From: an uncultured Alphaproteobacteria bacterium
GTDB lineage: Bacteria; Pseudomonadota; Alphaproteobacteria; Caulobacterales; Caulobacteraceae
Direction: 5' to 3'
DNA: 64,000 bases
Assembly: GCA_903822175.1 (NCBI GenBank)
Contig: CAIJOB010000013.1
Location: 23,623 to 87,622, forward strand
The position numbers and the translations under genes were made by a program. The stretch's first letter is position 1. The number at the start of each line of letters is the position of its first letter. A model generated the notes under the pieces. It was not told the origin of the DNA and ran no database searches. It saw only the letters and a list, made by a program, of their open reading frames with translations. This document shows, piece by piece, positions 57,001-64,000 of this stretch.

Positions 57001-57303
57001 TCAGAGCCCCGTGGTGATGTCGATCGACTGGCCTTCGGCCAGGGTCACGACAGCTTTCTTGACGTCTGAACGCCGGCCTTTGATGCCGCGGAACCGCTTG
57101 GTCTTGCCCTTGACGTTCAGGGTGTTGACCTTGGTCACGTTCACTTTGAACAGCGCCTCAACGGCGGCTGCGATCTCGTCCTTCGACGCATCGGCGGCGA
57201 CCCGGAAGACGACCTTGTTGTGCTCGGAGAGCAGCGTGGCCTTTTCCGTGATGATCGGCGACAGGATGGTGTCGTAGTGACGGGCGGTGGGTTGCTCGGC
57301 CAT
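57001..57303 (-). CDS. rplW: 50S ribosomal protein L23
   Basis: The 100-residue protein contains [40 protein letters not shown] and [21 protein letters not shown]23 is the docking site for trigger factor and SRP at the tunnel exit. It overlaps rplD by 1 base. Confidence 0.97.
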   Translation of the reverse strand: MAEQPTARHYDTILSPIITEKATLLSEHNKVVFRVAADASKDEIAAAVEALFKVNVTKVNTLNVKGKTKRFRGIKGRRSDVKKAVVTLAEGQSIDITTGL

Positions 57304-57941
57304 TACGCAGCCTCCTTCTCTTGGAAGCGCGCGTTAATCGCTTCGACCGCGTCCGTGGTCAGGACCAGGGTGCGGCGGCGCAGCACGTCATAGACGTTCA
57401 GGCCGGCGTTCGGCAGCACGTCCACATTGGGAATGTTGCGCGCGGCCAGACCGAAGTTCTTGTCGACCTCGACCCCACCGATCACCAGGGCGTGGGTCAC
57501 GCCGAGCGCGCCGAGCTGGGTCCGCAGGGCCGCCGTCTTGGCGTCCTTGAGGACCAGGCTGTCAACGACGATCAGCGAACCGTCCTTGGCCTTGGAGGAG
57601 AGCGCGTGGCGCAGAGCGAGCGCGCGGACCTTCTTGGGCAGGTCGAAAGCGTGGCTGCGGACGACCGGGCCGTGGGCCTTGGCGCCGCCGACGAACTGAG
57701 CCGCCCGGCGGGAGCCGTGACGAGCGCCGCCGGTGCCCTTCTGCTTGTACATCTTCTTCGAGGTCCGCGAGACTTCGTTGCGGACCTGGATCTTGTGGGT
57801 GCCGGCGCGGCGCTTGGCGAGTTGCCAGGTCACCATGCGCTGCAGGATGTCGGCGCGGATCTCGGAAATGCCGAAGATCTCGTCGGACAGTTCGATTGAA
57901 CCGCCCTTCCCGCCGTCGAGTTTGATGACGTCGAGTTTCAT
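57303..57941 (-). CDS. rplD: 50S ribosomal protein L4
   Basis: The 212-residue protein has [20 protein letters not shown], the tunnel loop [20 protein letters not shown], and VHGP-type [20 protein letters not shown]. In E. coli L4 represses its own S10 operon through the leader RNA. It overlaps rplC by 1 base. Confidence 0.97.
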   Translation of the reverse strand: MKLDVIKLDGGKGGSIELSDEIFGISEIRADILQRMVTWQLAKRRAGTHKIQVRNEVSRTSKKMYKQKGTGGARHGSRRAAQFVGGAKAHGPVVRSHAFDLPKKVRALALRHALSSKAKDGSLIVVDSLVLKDAKTAALRTQLGALGVTHALVIGGVEVDKNFGLAARNIPNVDVLPNAGLNVYDVLRRRTLVLTTDAVEAINARFQEKEAA

Positions 57942-58810
57942 TACGCTTCTTCCCCAGCTTCCGGCGCGTCAGCGGCCGTCGCTTCAGTAGAGGGGGCTTC
58001 GGTTTCGGTCGCCGGAGCTTCGGATTCCGAGGCGGCGGCTTCGACAACCGCGGGTTCCTCAGCGACAGGCGCCTCGGCGGCGGCTTCGACGACCGGGGTT
58101 TCTTCCTCGGCGGCGGGAGCCTTGGGCTCTTCACCAGCCTTGCGGAAGGCGCCAGGCGTCGGGAGGCCGGCCGGAGCCGCCTTCTTCACCGCGTCGCGGA
58201 TCTTCACGTAGTCGCCTTCGGTGCCGGGGACAGCGCCCTTCACCAGGATCAGGCCGCGCGCCACATCCACCCGCCAGACGGTCAGGTTGAGCGTGGTGAC
58301 GGTTTCCTGGCCGAGGTGGCCGGCCATCTTCTTGCCCTTGAAGGTCTTGCCCGGATCCTGGCGCTGACCGGTCGAGCCGTGGGCCCGGTGGGAGACGGAC
58401 ACGCCGTGCGTGGCCCGCATGCCGCCGAAGTTCCAGCGCTTCATCGCGCCCTGGAAGCCCTTGCCGACCGTGGTGCCGGTGACGTCGATCTTCTGGCCGG
58501 CCAGATAATGGTCGGCGGTCAGTTCGGCGCCAACGTCGATCAGCATGTCTTCGGACACGCGGAACTCGGCGAGTTCGTGCTTGGGTTCGACCTCGGCCTT
58601 GGCGAAGTGTCCGCGCATGGCCTTGGAGGTGTTCTTGGGCTTCTTGGCGCCCGCGCCCAGCTGGAGGGCCACGTAGCCGTCCTTGTCCTGGGTGCGCTGG
58701 GCGACAACCGTGCAGCCTTCGAGGCTGAGCACGGTCACCGGCACATGGGTCCCCGCTTCATCGAAGAAGCGAGCCATGCCCAGCTTTTTGGCGATCACGC
58801 CGGTACGCAT
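57941..58810 (-). CDS. rplC: 50S ribosomal protein L3 with long acidic Ala/Glu-rich C-terminal tail
   Basis: The 289-residue protein has the normal L3 body: [39 protein letters not shown], and [20 protein letters not shown] with the Gln site of PrmB methylation. From about residue 227 it carries some 63 extra residues of Ala, Glu, Pro and Thr ([20 protein letters not shown]). Such an acidic tail is unusual for an rRNA-binding protein and is probably disordered on the 50S surface. It lies 12 bases after rpsJ. Confidence 0.97.
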   Translation of the reverse strand: MRTGVIAKKLGMARFFDEAGTHVPVTVLSLEGCTVVAQRTQDKDGYVALQLGAGAKKPKNTSKAMRGHFAKAEVEPKHELAEFRVSEDMLIDVGAELTADHYLAGQKIDVTGTTVGKGFQGAMKRWNFGGMRATHGVSVSHRAHGSTGQRQDPGKTFKGKKMAGHLGQETVTTLNLTVWRVDVARGLILVKGAVPGTEGDYVKIRDAVKKAAPAGLPTPGAFRKAGEEPKAPAAEEETPVVEAAAEAPVAEEPAVVEAAASESEAPATETEAPSTEATAADAPEAGEEA

Positions 58811-58822
58811 CTGGCTGACCCC

Positions 58823-59131
58823 TTAAAGCTTGATCTCGACGTCCACGCCGGCGGACAGGTCGAGCTTCATGAGCGCGTCCACGGTCTGCGGGGTGGGGTC
58901 GACGATATCGAGCACGCGCTTGTGCGTGCGGATTTCGAACTGCTCGCGCGACTTCTTGTCGATGTGCGGCGAACGGTTGACGGTGAATTTTTCAATGCGC
59001 GTCGGCAGCGGGATAGGCCCGCGCACGGTCGCGCCGGTCCGCTTGGCGGTGTTGACGATCTCGCGGGTGGAATGGTCCAGCACGCGGTGATCGAACGCCT
59101 TGAGGCGGATGCGGATATTCTGACGATCCAT
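58823..59131 (-). CDS. rpsJ: 30S ribosomal protein S10
   Basis: The 102-residue protein contains [40 protein letters not shown] and [20 protein letters not shown], complete S10 motifs. S10 (NusE) also takes part in antitermination with NusB. It is the first gene of the S10 block here and has its own promoter at 59365-59393 and a leader of about 225 nucleotides. Confidence 0.98.
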   Translation of the reverse strand: MDRQNIRIRLKAFDHRVLDHSTREIVNTAKRTGATVRGPIPLPTRIEKFTVNRSPHIDKKSREQFEIRTHKRVLDIVDPTPQTVDALMKLDLSAGVDVEIKL

Positions 59132-59364
59132 ATCGCTCTTTTCGTTCCCTACAGACGACGAACCGTCCGCGTGATCTCGACCATTTCAAAGACCAACCCG
59201 AACTCTCGAAGTGAGAGCCCGTACGCGTAAGTCCGCTAAAACGACTTAGGCCCGCGCGAATACCCGCGAGGGCCTGTGCCGAAGCGCCGATGAAGGCACT
59301 GCCTCAGCTCGTTCTGCGCACCGCGTCTGACCCGAAAGTCACAGCCGGTCCAACAGGAGGCGGG
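59132..59364 (-). other. Leader region of the S10 operon
   Basis: No gene is seen in these 233 bases. Two stem-loops are present: AGGCCC (59248-59253) with GGGCCT (59270-59275), containing an inner GCG-rich pairing, and TAAGTC (59228-59233) with GACTTA (59243-59248). The two share base 59248, so they are mutually adjacent or competing. A long structured leader is typical of autoregulated S10 operons, but similarity to the E. coli L4 target cannot be claimed. Confidence 0.4.
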
Positions 59365-59393
59365 TTACTACTGGAGTGACTCGCCGTCGTCAA
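59365..59393 (-). promoter_or_regulatory. Promoter of the S10 operon
   Basis: On the minus strand TTGACG (59388-59393) and TAGTAA (59365-59370) are 17 bases apart, a good housekeeping promoter. It lies between the GIN-domain gene and rpsJ, so the ribosomal genes do not depend on readthrough from tuf. Confidence 0.65.
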
Positions 59394-59437
59394 GGGCGCG
59401 GCGGGGGTTTTCGGCCGCCCGCCGTTCGCCCAAGCGC

Positions 59438-60268
59438 TTAGCCGATGGTCACCCCGCCGGAGCCCACCACCATCTTCGAGACGCTGCCGGTCACCTGCTT
59501 GGCCCGTACGTCGCCGGACCCGGCGATATGGGCCTTGAGCGTGTCGGCGGAACCGCGGAAATCGACGTTGCCGGAGCCTGCGATGCCCACGGTCATGCTG
59601 GTCGCGCGCCCGGCGGCGATCTTCACGTCGCCGGAACCGCTCACATGCACGTCCATCGGCCCGGCCAGGGAGGCCACAGCCACGTCGCCGGAGCCGGCGA
59701 TGGTCACCTTGAGGTCGCCCTTGATGTCGCCGGTGGTGGTGTTGCCGGAGCCCGCCACGCGGATGCTGGTCTCGCCGGCCGAGCCGGTGCGGGTGTCGCC
59801 GGAGCCGGCCTGACTGATGCGCATGGCCCCGTCGGTGTTGCCGACCGTCCAGTCGCCGCAGCCGGCGTTGCCGAGCTTGACGCTGGCCGAGCGGCCCACC
59901 GAGCCCCAGACCGCGCCGCCGGCGTTGACGTCGACGTCGCGCGGCGTGTGGATGACCACCTGCGGCATATCCTTCCAGGCGACATCGCCCACGTCGCGGA
60001 CGCGGACCGAGACGTTCTCGCCATTGCCGTGGCAGTCGCGGATCCGGTGACCGAGATGGCCATCGACGATGGTCTGGCCGCCAAAGGTGCGGACCTCGAG
60101 CGGCAGCTTGCCGTTCGCCTGGATGACCTCGACCTTCACGTCGGAGCGGGCCTCCGGGATCACCGTGACGCGGGCCACGGCGTCCTTCACCTCCACCGAG
60201 GCGGCGCAGGCCGCGCCCGCGGCGAGCACCAAAGCCGCCGTGGCGGCCAGCAAGAGGGCAGTTCGCAT
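59438..60268 (-). CDS. Secreted GIN-domain (DUF2807-like) beta-helix protein, copy 1
   Basis: The 276-residue protein has a signal peptide (MRTALLLAATAALVLAAGAA). From about residue 150 it consists of imperfect repeats of 17-20 residues, each with a GSGD or GSGN core (VAGSGNTTTGD, IAGSGDVAVA, VSGSGDVKIA, IAGSGNVDFRG). This is the pattern of the putative adhesin head GIN domain, a right-handed beta-helix. The N-terminal third (VTVIPEARSDVKVEVIQANG) and two Cys residues (RDCHG, NAGCGDW) are shared with the next gene. GGAG precedes the ATG. Function is unknown; surface adhesion or envelope sensing is possible. Confidence 0.82.
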   Translation of the reverse strand: MRTALLLAATAALVLAAGAACAASVEVKDAVARVTVIPEARSDVKVEVIQANGKLPLEVRTFGGQTIVDGHLGHRIRDCHGNGENVSVRVRDVGDVAWKDMPQVVIHTPRDVDVNAGGAVWGSVGRSASVKLGNAGCGDWTVGNTDGAMRISQAGSGDTRTGSAGETSIRVAGSGNTTTGDIKGDLKVTIAGSGDVAVASLAGPMDVHVSGSGDVKIAAGRATSMTVGIAGSGNVDFRGSADTLKAHIAGSGDVRAKQVTGSVSKMVVGSGGVTIG

Positions 60269-60329
60269 CTGGAATTCTCCGTCCTTAGGACATGTCTAGA
60301 AGTCTGACGTCGGGTGGCGCGGTTGGCGC

Positions 60330-61166
60330 TTAGCCGACGCTCACGTGCCCGCCGCCGGACACCGATTTGGTCACCGAGCCGCTCACCGACTTCACGCGGA
60401 CGCCGCCGAAGCCGGAGATCGAGGCGTCGAGGCTTTGGGCGTCGCCGCCCAGCTCCACGCCGCCGACGCCGGAGACCGAGGCCTTGACCGTGGTGGCGTG
60501 CCCCTGCTCTGCCCTGATGTGGCCAACGCCGGAGACGTGCGCCATCACCGGGCCGTTGAGTTCGACGATATCGATGCCGCCGGCGCCCGAGAGCGGGGCG
60601 TCGAGGCCTTGGCTGACCTTGTTGGCGTGGACGCTGCCCGCGCCGGAGAGATGCAGGGCCAGCTTGCCGGCCGAACCCATATGCACCGAGCCCGCGCCGG
60701 ATTCGTGCAGCGTCGCGTCCCCGGCCACATCGGCGATGGTCCAGGCGCTGCAGCCGGAGTTGTCCAGTGACAGGCTGGCCGAGCGACCCACCGTGCCATA
60801 GACCGCGCCGCCGGTTTCGACGGCCACGGCCTTGGGCGTATGGATGACGATCTGCGGCATGTTCTCGTAGGAGATCTCGCCGACGCCGCGCACCCAGGCG
60901 GTGGCATGGTCGCCGCTGTGGCGGCAGTCGTAGATGCGGTGGGCGAGATTGCCGTCGACGATGGTGGTCGCGCCGTTGGTCCGCACCGCCAGCGGCAGGG
61001 ACGCATTGGTGGTCAGGATCTCGACCTTCACGTCGGCGCGGTCCTCGGGGACTACGGTGACGCGGGCGATCGCGTCCCTGATTTCCACCGACGGCCCGGC
61101 GGCAGCGGCGGTTCCGGCCGCGGCCAGCGCGGCGGCGGCCGATACGAGCCCAATGGCTAGGCGCAT
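60330..61166 (-). CDS. Secreted GIN-domain (DUF2807-like) beta-helix protein, copy 2
   Basis: The 278-residue protein is a paralogue of copy 1: signal peptide MRLAIGLVSAAAALAAAGTA, N-terminal VTVVPEDRADVKVEILTTNA, and Cys in YDCRH and NSGCSAW. The repeats here have GAG or GVG cores (LSGAGSVHANK, LSGAGGIDIV, VSGVGHIRAE, ISGFGGVRVK). It lies 61 bases upstream of copy 1 on the same strand, so the two form an operon. No regulator or partner gene is adjacent except the GH2 enzyme upstream. Confidence 0.82.
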   Translation of the reverse strand: MRLAIGLVSAAAALAAAGTAAAAGPSVEIRDAIARVTVVPEDRADVKVEILTTNASLPLAVRTNGATTIVDGNLAHRIYDCRHSGDHATAWVRGVGEISYENMPQIVIHTPKAVAVETGGAVYGTVGRSASLSLDNSGCSAWTIADVAGDATLHESGAGSVHMGSAGKLALHLSGAGSVHANKVSQGLDAPLSGAGGIDIVELNGPVMAHVSGVGHIRAEQGHATTVKASVSGVGGVELGGDAQSLDASISGFGGVRVKSVSGSVTKSVSGGGHVSVG

Positions 61167-61271
61167 GATCTAACTCCCCAATCCTAAATCGTGTGGCGGA
61201 AGCTAGTCCTGCGTTGCAGTCGAAGCAGCTTAATTCGCGGTCATGACTCGGCTGTCATCTGGAGGTGGGAT

Positions 61272-63719
61272 TCAGGTCGGCCGCGCAACACTGGGCGGGC
61301 CGCGGTCAGGTCGCACCGCGAGCTTCGCCTCGGCGGATTTCAGGCCTTCCGCTTGGGCGCGGAGCGTGAGCACGCCAGAACCGCCCTCCTCCGTCTGCAC
61401 GATCACCTGGGCCAGGCCATTGTAGAGCCGGCGAGCCGGGGCCTTCTCCGGCTCATGGCTGTTGGCGTCGCCGTTGCCCGTGCCGATGATCCGGCCGCCG
61501 GCGATCTCGAAGGTCACCGGCAGATTGGCGGTCGGCACGGGCCGGCCCTTGGCGTCCAGCGCCTCCACGGTGATCGGCGTCGCGTCGCGGCCGTCGCCCG
61601 CCAGGCCTGCGCGGTCCGGCGTCAGGCGCAGCGCCACCGGCACGCCGGTGGTCTCGACGACGGCGTGGGCCACGACCTTGCCCCCGGTCTTGCCCACCGC
61701 CTCCAGCCGGCCGCGCGCGTAAGCCACCTGCCACTCGTTCATCTCGTAGGGATCGACCTTCTGCTCGCCGATCAGCTTGCCGTTGAGTATCAGGGCCACG
61801 GTCTCGGTATTGGCCATGGCCACCACGCGGATCGGCTTGCCCTCTTGCCCGGGCCAGTTCCAGTGCGGGATCAGGTGCAGCACCGGGCGGTCTTTCACCC
61901 ACTGCGCCTGGTGGATGTAGAAGGCCGCCTTCTCGAAGCCGCACAGGTCCATGATGCCGAAGGACGAACTCACCGTCGGCCATTCGAAGGGCTGCGGTTC
62001 GCCGCGGTAGTCGAAGCCGGTCCAGACGAAGGCGCCGGCGATGAATGGCCGGGTGGCGATGGCTTTCCAGGCCGCGCGGTGGGTCGCACCCCAAGGCCGC
62101 GCCACGTCGTCGTAGGCGGTGAGCAGATGGGCCTTCATGTCGGTCGTGTATTCGCCACGCGTAGAGACCGCCGAGGTGTCCTCCGAGCTGGTGATCGGCT
62201 TGGTGGGATTGGCCGCGTGGAACTTGTCGTAGACCTCGATCTGATAGTTGAAGCCCACTACGTCGACCGCCTGGGAGACGTTGGCCGGATTGAACATGCC
62301 GCTGTTCATCGCCGCGGTGACCGGGCGGGTCTTGTCGAGCCGCTTCACCGCCGCCGACATCCGCCGGACCATCTCGTAGCCCTCACGGCGCCCCTGCAGC
62401 GGCTCTTCGTTGAACACCGACCACAGGATGATGCTCGGATGGTTGCGGTCGCGGCGCACCAGCCATTCCACCAGCCGCAGATAGTCGGGGCTGGTGTTGA
62501 ATAGCCGGTTCTCGTCCATCACCAGGAAGCCTAGCCGGTCGGCGGCGTCCAGCAGCTCCCGCGTCGGCGCATTGTGCGAGGAGCGGATGGCGTTGCAGCC
62601 CAGCGCCTTCAGCCGCCGCAGCCGAAAGTCGATGATCGAGTCCGGGAGCGCGATGCCGACGCCGGCGTGATCCTGGTGGATGCAGACGCCCTGGATCTTC
62701 ACCGGCTTGTCGTTGAGGAAGAAGCCTTTGTCCGCGTCGAACCGCTGGCTGCGGAAGCCGCAGGTGGTCACCACCTCGTCCATCACCGCGCCGGCCACGC
62801 GGACGGTTGTCCGCACCGAATAGAGCGTCGGCGTCTCGATCGACCAGAGCCTGGGGTCAGGAACGTTGAACGACAGGTTGGAGACGCCTCGGTCCAGCGC
62901 CGCGATGGAGAAGCCGTTCCGCGCCTGCCCCACCACACGGCCGTCGGGATCGACCAGCACCACCTCGACCTCGGCGCTGGCCATGGCCTCGCCGGTGTTG
63001 GCGACAGTGGCCTCGACCGGCAGGACCCAGCGCCCGTCGGCCTCGCGCCTGGGATGGGCGTAGACACCATCGGTGATCAGGTGGACGGGACTGCGCTTGA
63101 CCAGCCAGGTGTGGCGATAGAGGCCGCCACCCTCGTACCACCAGCCCTCCAGCGGATCGGCGTCGACGCGCACGGCCAGGATGTTCGCCTCGTTCCCGAA
63201 GCGGGCGAAGGCGGTGATGTCGATATAGAGCGAGGAGTACGCGCTCCAGCTGTGCGCCACGACGTTGCCGTTGAACCAGACGGTGGCGTTGACCGCCACG
63301 CCGTCGAGCTGGATTTCCAGGTGCTTACCCTGGTCGGCAGGGTCGAGATGCAGGGTCCGGCGGTACCAGGCGACGCCTTTGGGCCGATACCCTTGAGCGA
63401 CATTGGCGGTCTCTTCGAAGGGCCCCTCGACCACGAAGTCGTGCGGCAGGTCCAGGACCCGCCAGTCGCTGTCGTTGTAGCGGAAGCCCGCCGGACCGGC
63501 GGCGGCGCCGGCCTTGGTGCTGGCGTAGCTCTGGTCGCCGGTGTGCGGCTGGGCGGTGACGATGTCGCCGCGGTGGAAGCTCCAGCCCAGGTCCAGGGAC
63601 AGCCGCTCGCCGGGGCCACTGGCCGTCGGCGCATCGGCGGCGGCCGAGAGGCCCGGCCGCGCCAGGGCCGCGCCCGCCGTCGCCACGCCTGCGACCTTGA
63701 GGAATTGCCGCCGTTCCAT
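61272..63719 (-). CDS. GH2-family beta-galactosidase-like glycosidase with Tat signal
   Basis: The 815-residue protein begins with a twin-arginine leader (MERRQFLKVAGVATAGAALA) and is thus exported folded. It has the GH2 sugar-binding jelly roll (RRTLHLDPADQGKHLEIQLD), an Ig-like domain and a TIM barrel. The acid/base Glu is in WSVFNEEPLQGR (about residue 436) and the nucleophile Glu is likely in ITSSEDTS (about 511). A DUF4982-type domain (LIPHWNWPGQEGKPIRVVAM) and a final Ig-like region follow. Substrates in this group include plant galactosides and glucuronides; the specificity is open. It stands between the tuf end and the GIN-domain pair. Confidence 0.88.
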   Translation of the reverse strand: MERRQFLKVAGVATAGAALARPGLSAAADAPTASGPGERLSLDLGWSFHRGDIVTAQPHTGDQSYASTKAGAAAGPAGFRYNDSDWRVLDLPHDFVVEGPFEETANVAQGYRPKGVAWYRRTLHLDPADQGKHLEIQLDGVAVNATVWFNGNVVAHSWSAYSSLYIDITAFARFGNEANILAVRVDADPLEGWWYEGGGLYRHTWLVKRSPVHLITDGVYAHPRREADGRWVLPVEATVANTGEAMASAEVEVVLVDPDGRVVGQARNGFSIAALDRGVSNLSFNVPDPRLWSIETPTLYSVRTTVRVAGAVMDEVVTTCGFRSQRFDADKGFFLNDKPVKIQGVCIHQDHAGVGIALPDSIIDFRLRRLKALGCNAIRSSHNAPTRELLDAADRLGFLVMDENRLFNTSPDYLRLVEWLVRRDRNHPSIILWSVFNEEPLQGRREGYEMVRRMSAAVKRLDKTRPVTAAMNSGMFNPANVSQAVDVVGFNYQIEVYDKFHAANPTKPITSSEDTSAVSTRGEYTTDMKAHLLTAYDDVARPWGATHRAAWKAIATRPFIAGAFVWTGFDYRGEPQPFEWPTVSSSFGIMDLCGFEKAAFYIHQAQWVKDRPVLHLIPHWNWPGQEGKPIRVVAMANTETVALILNGKLIGEQKVDPYEMNEWQVAYARGRLEAVGKTGGKVVAHAVVETTGVPVALRLTPDRAGLAGDGRDATPITVEALDAKGRPVPTANLPVTFEIAGGRIIGTGNGDANSHEPEKAPARRLYNGLAQVIVQTEEGGSGVLTLRAQAEGLKSAEAKLAVRPDRGPPSVARPT

Positions 63720-63795
63720 ACCCGCCCTCGCCGCTTCGTCCGACGCTCAAAGCGGCGGTTGGCGGCAGGGTGACGGCGCGCGGTGTTCGCCGCAA

Positions 63796-63826
63796 GCAAA
63801 AGGCCGCCGGGTTTCCCCGGCGGCCT
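63796..63826 (-). terminator. Intrinsic terminator of the tuf operon
   Basis: AGGCCGCCGGG (63801-63811) pairs perfectly with CCCGGCGGCCT (63816-63826) around a 4-base loop. On the minus strand the hairpin is followed by TTTTGCTTG. It lies 31 bases after the tuf stop and separates tuf from the GH2 gene. Confidence 0.82.
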
Positions 63827-63857
63827 GATGACTTGGCTCAAGTGAGGCTTGTGGGCC

Positions 63858-64000
63858 TTACTTAATGATCTTGGCCACGACGCCGGAGCCGACGGTCCGG
63901 CCGCCTTCGCGGATGGCGAAGCGCAGGCCCTGGTCCATGGCGATCGGCGTGATCAGCTCGACTTCCAGCTCGGCGTTGTCGCCGGGCATGATCATTTCCA
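63858..64000 (-). CDS. tuf: Elongation factor Tu (C-terminal end, gene continues off the window)
   Basis: The last 47 codons of a minus-strand frame read [40 protein letters not shown] and AKIIK, then TAA. This is the invariant C-terminus of EF-Tu domain 3. In most alphaproteobacteria tuf is followed directly by rpsJ; here a terminator and 4.7 kb of other genes come between. Confidence 0.97.
   Translation of the reverse strand, partial: EMIMPGDNAELEVELITPIAMDQGLRFAIREGGRTVGSGVVAKIIK

Overview
The window is GC-rich (roughly two-thirds G+C), densely coded DNA of an alphaproteobacterium. A MipZ division-site ATPase at the left edge, PEPxxWA-CTERM proteins, an ATP12-type F1 chaperone, a propionyl-CoA carboxylase pair and the gene content in general point to Caulobacteraceae (Caulobacter or Phenylobacterium-like). 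The genus is an inference from protein content, not from a search. No rRNA, CRISPR array, transposase, integrase or prophage was seen. One tRNA (Leu-GAG) is present.

Layout. 1-11.2 kb: mipZ, a DUF1489 gene, a cNMP-binding patatin phospholipase, a compact non-annotated unit (promoter, 14-nt perfect Shine-Dalgarno, 22-codon ORF, three stem-loops, terminator), a PEP-CTERM gene, a penicillin-acylase-like hydrolase, DUF3574 lipoprotein, isovaleryl-CoA dehydrogenase, a membrane-tethered lysozyme and mgtE. 11-24 kb: tRNA-Leu, a FliN-type protein, lipB, a SPOR protein, an S9 peptidase, pccA and pccB (separated by msrB, an ArsR/SRPBCC pair, a second PEP-CTERM gene and a BON protein) and ATP12. 24-41 kb: a DUF1800/DUF1501 export pair, a translationally coupled HxlR-rarA-rluA-crcB-rluC-TPR/2OG-oxygenase string, azoR, a DegP-type protease, an MFS exporter, a five-gene VOC/ArsR/SRPBCC operon whose first VOC gene is frameshifted, and two tandem ENPP-type phosphodiesterases.

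41-64 kb is the ribosomal protein supercluster, read on the minus strand: tuf (partial) ... rpsJ-rplC-rplD-rplW-rplB-rpsS-rplV-rpsC-rplP-rpmC-rpsQ-rplN-rplX-rplE-rpsN-rpsH-rplF-rplR-rpsE-rpmD-rplO-secY-adk ... rpsM-rpsK-rpoA-rplQ. It is broken twice by unrelated genes. Two secreted GIN-domain paralogues and a Tat-exported GH2 glycosidase lie between tuf and rpsJ. An amidohydrolase, an adenine deaminase-type enzyme, a membrane protein and its TetR regulator lie between adk and rpsM. In both cases a good sigma70-type promoter lies just upstream of the downstream ribosomal block, as expected if those blocks are now transcribed on their own.

The most unusual item is the small self-contained unit at about 3048-3363. 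Other points worth a second look are the twin TetR operators at 46871-46918, the acidic tail on ribosomal protein L3, the histone-like tail on an RluC-type enzyme, the HxlR/azoR operator and the GIN-domain pair.
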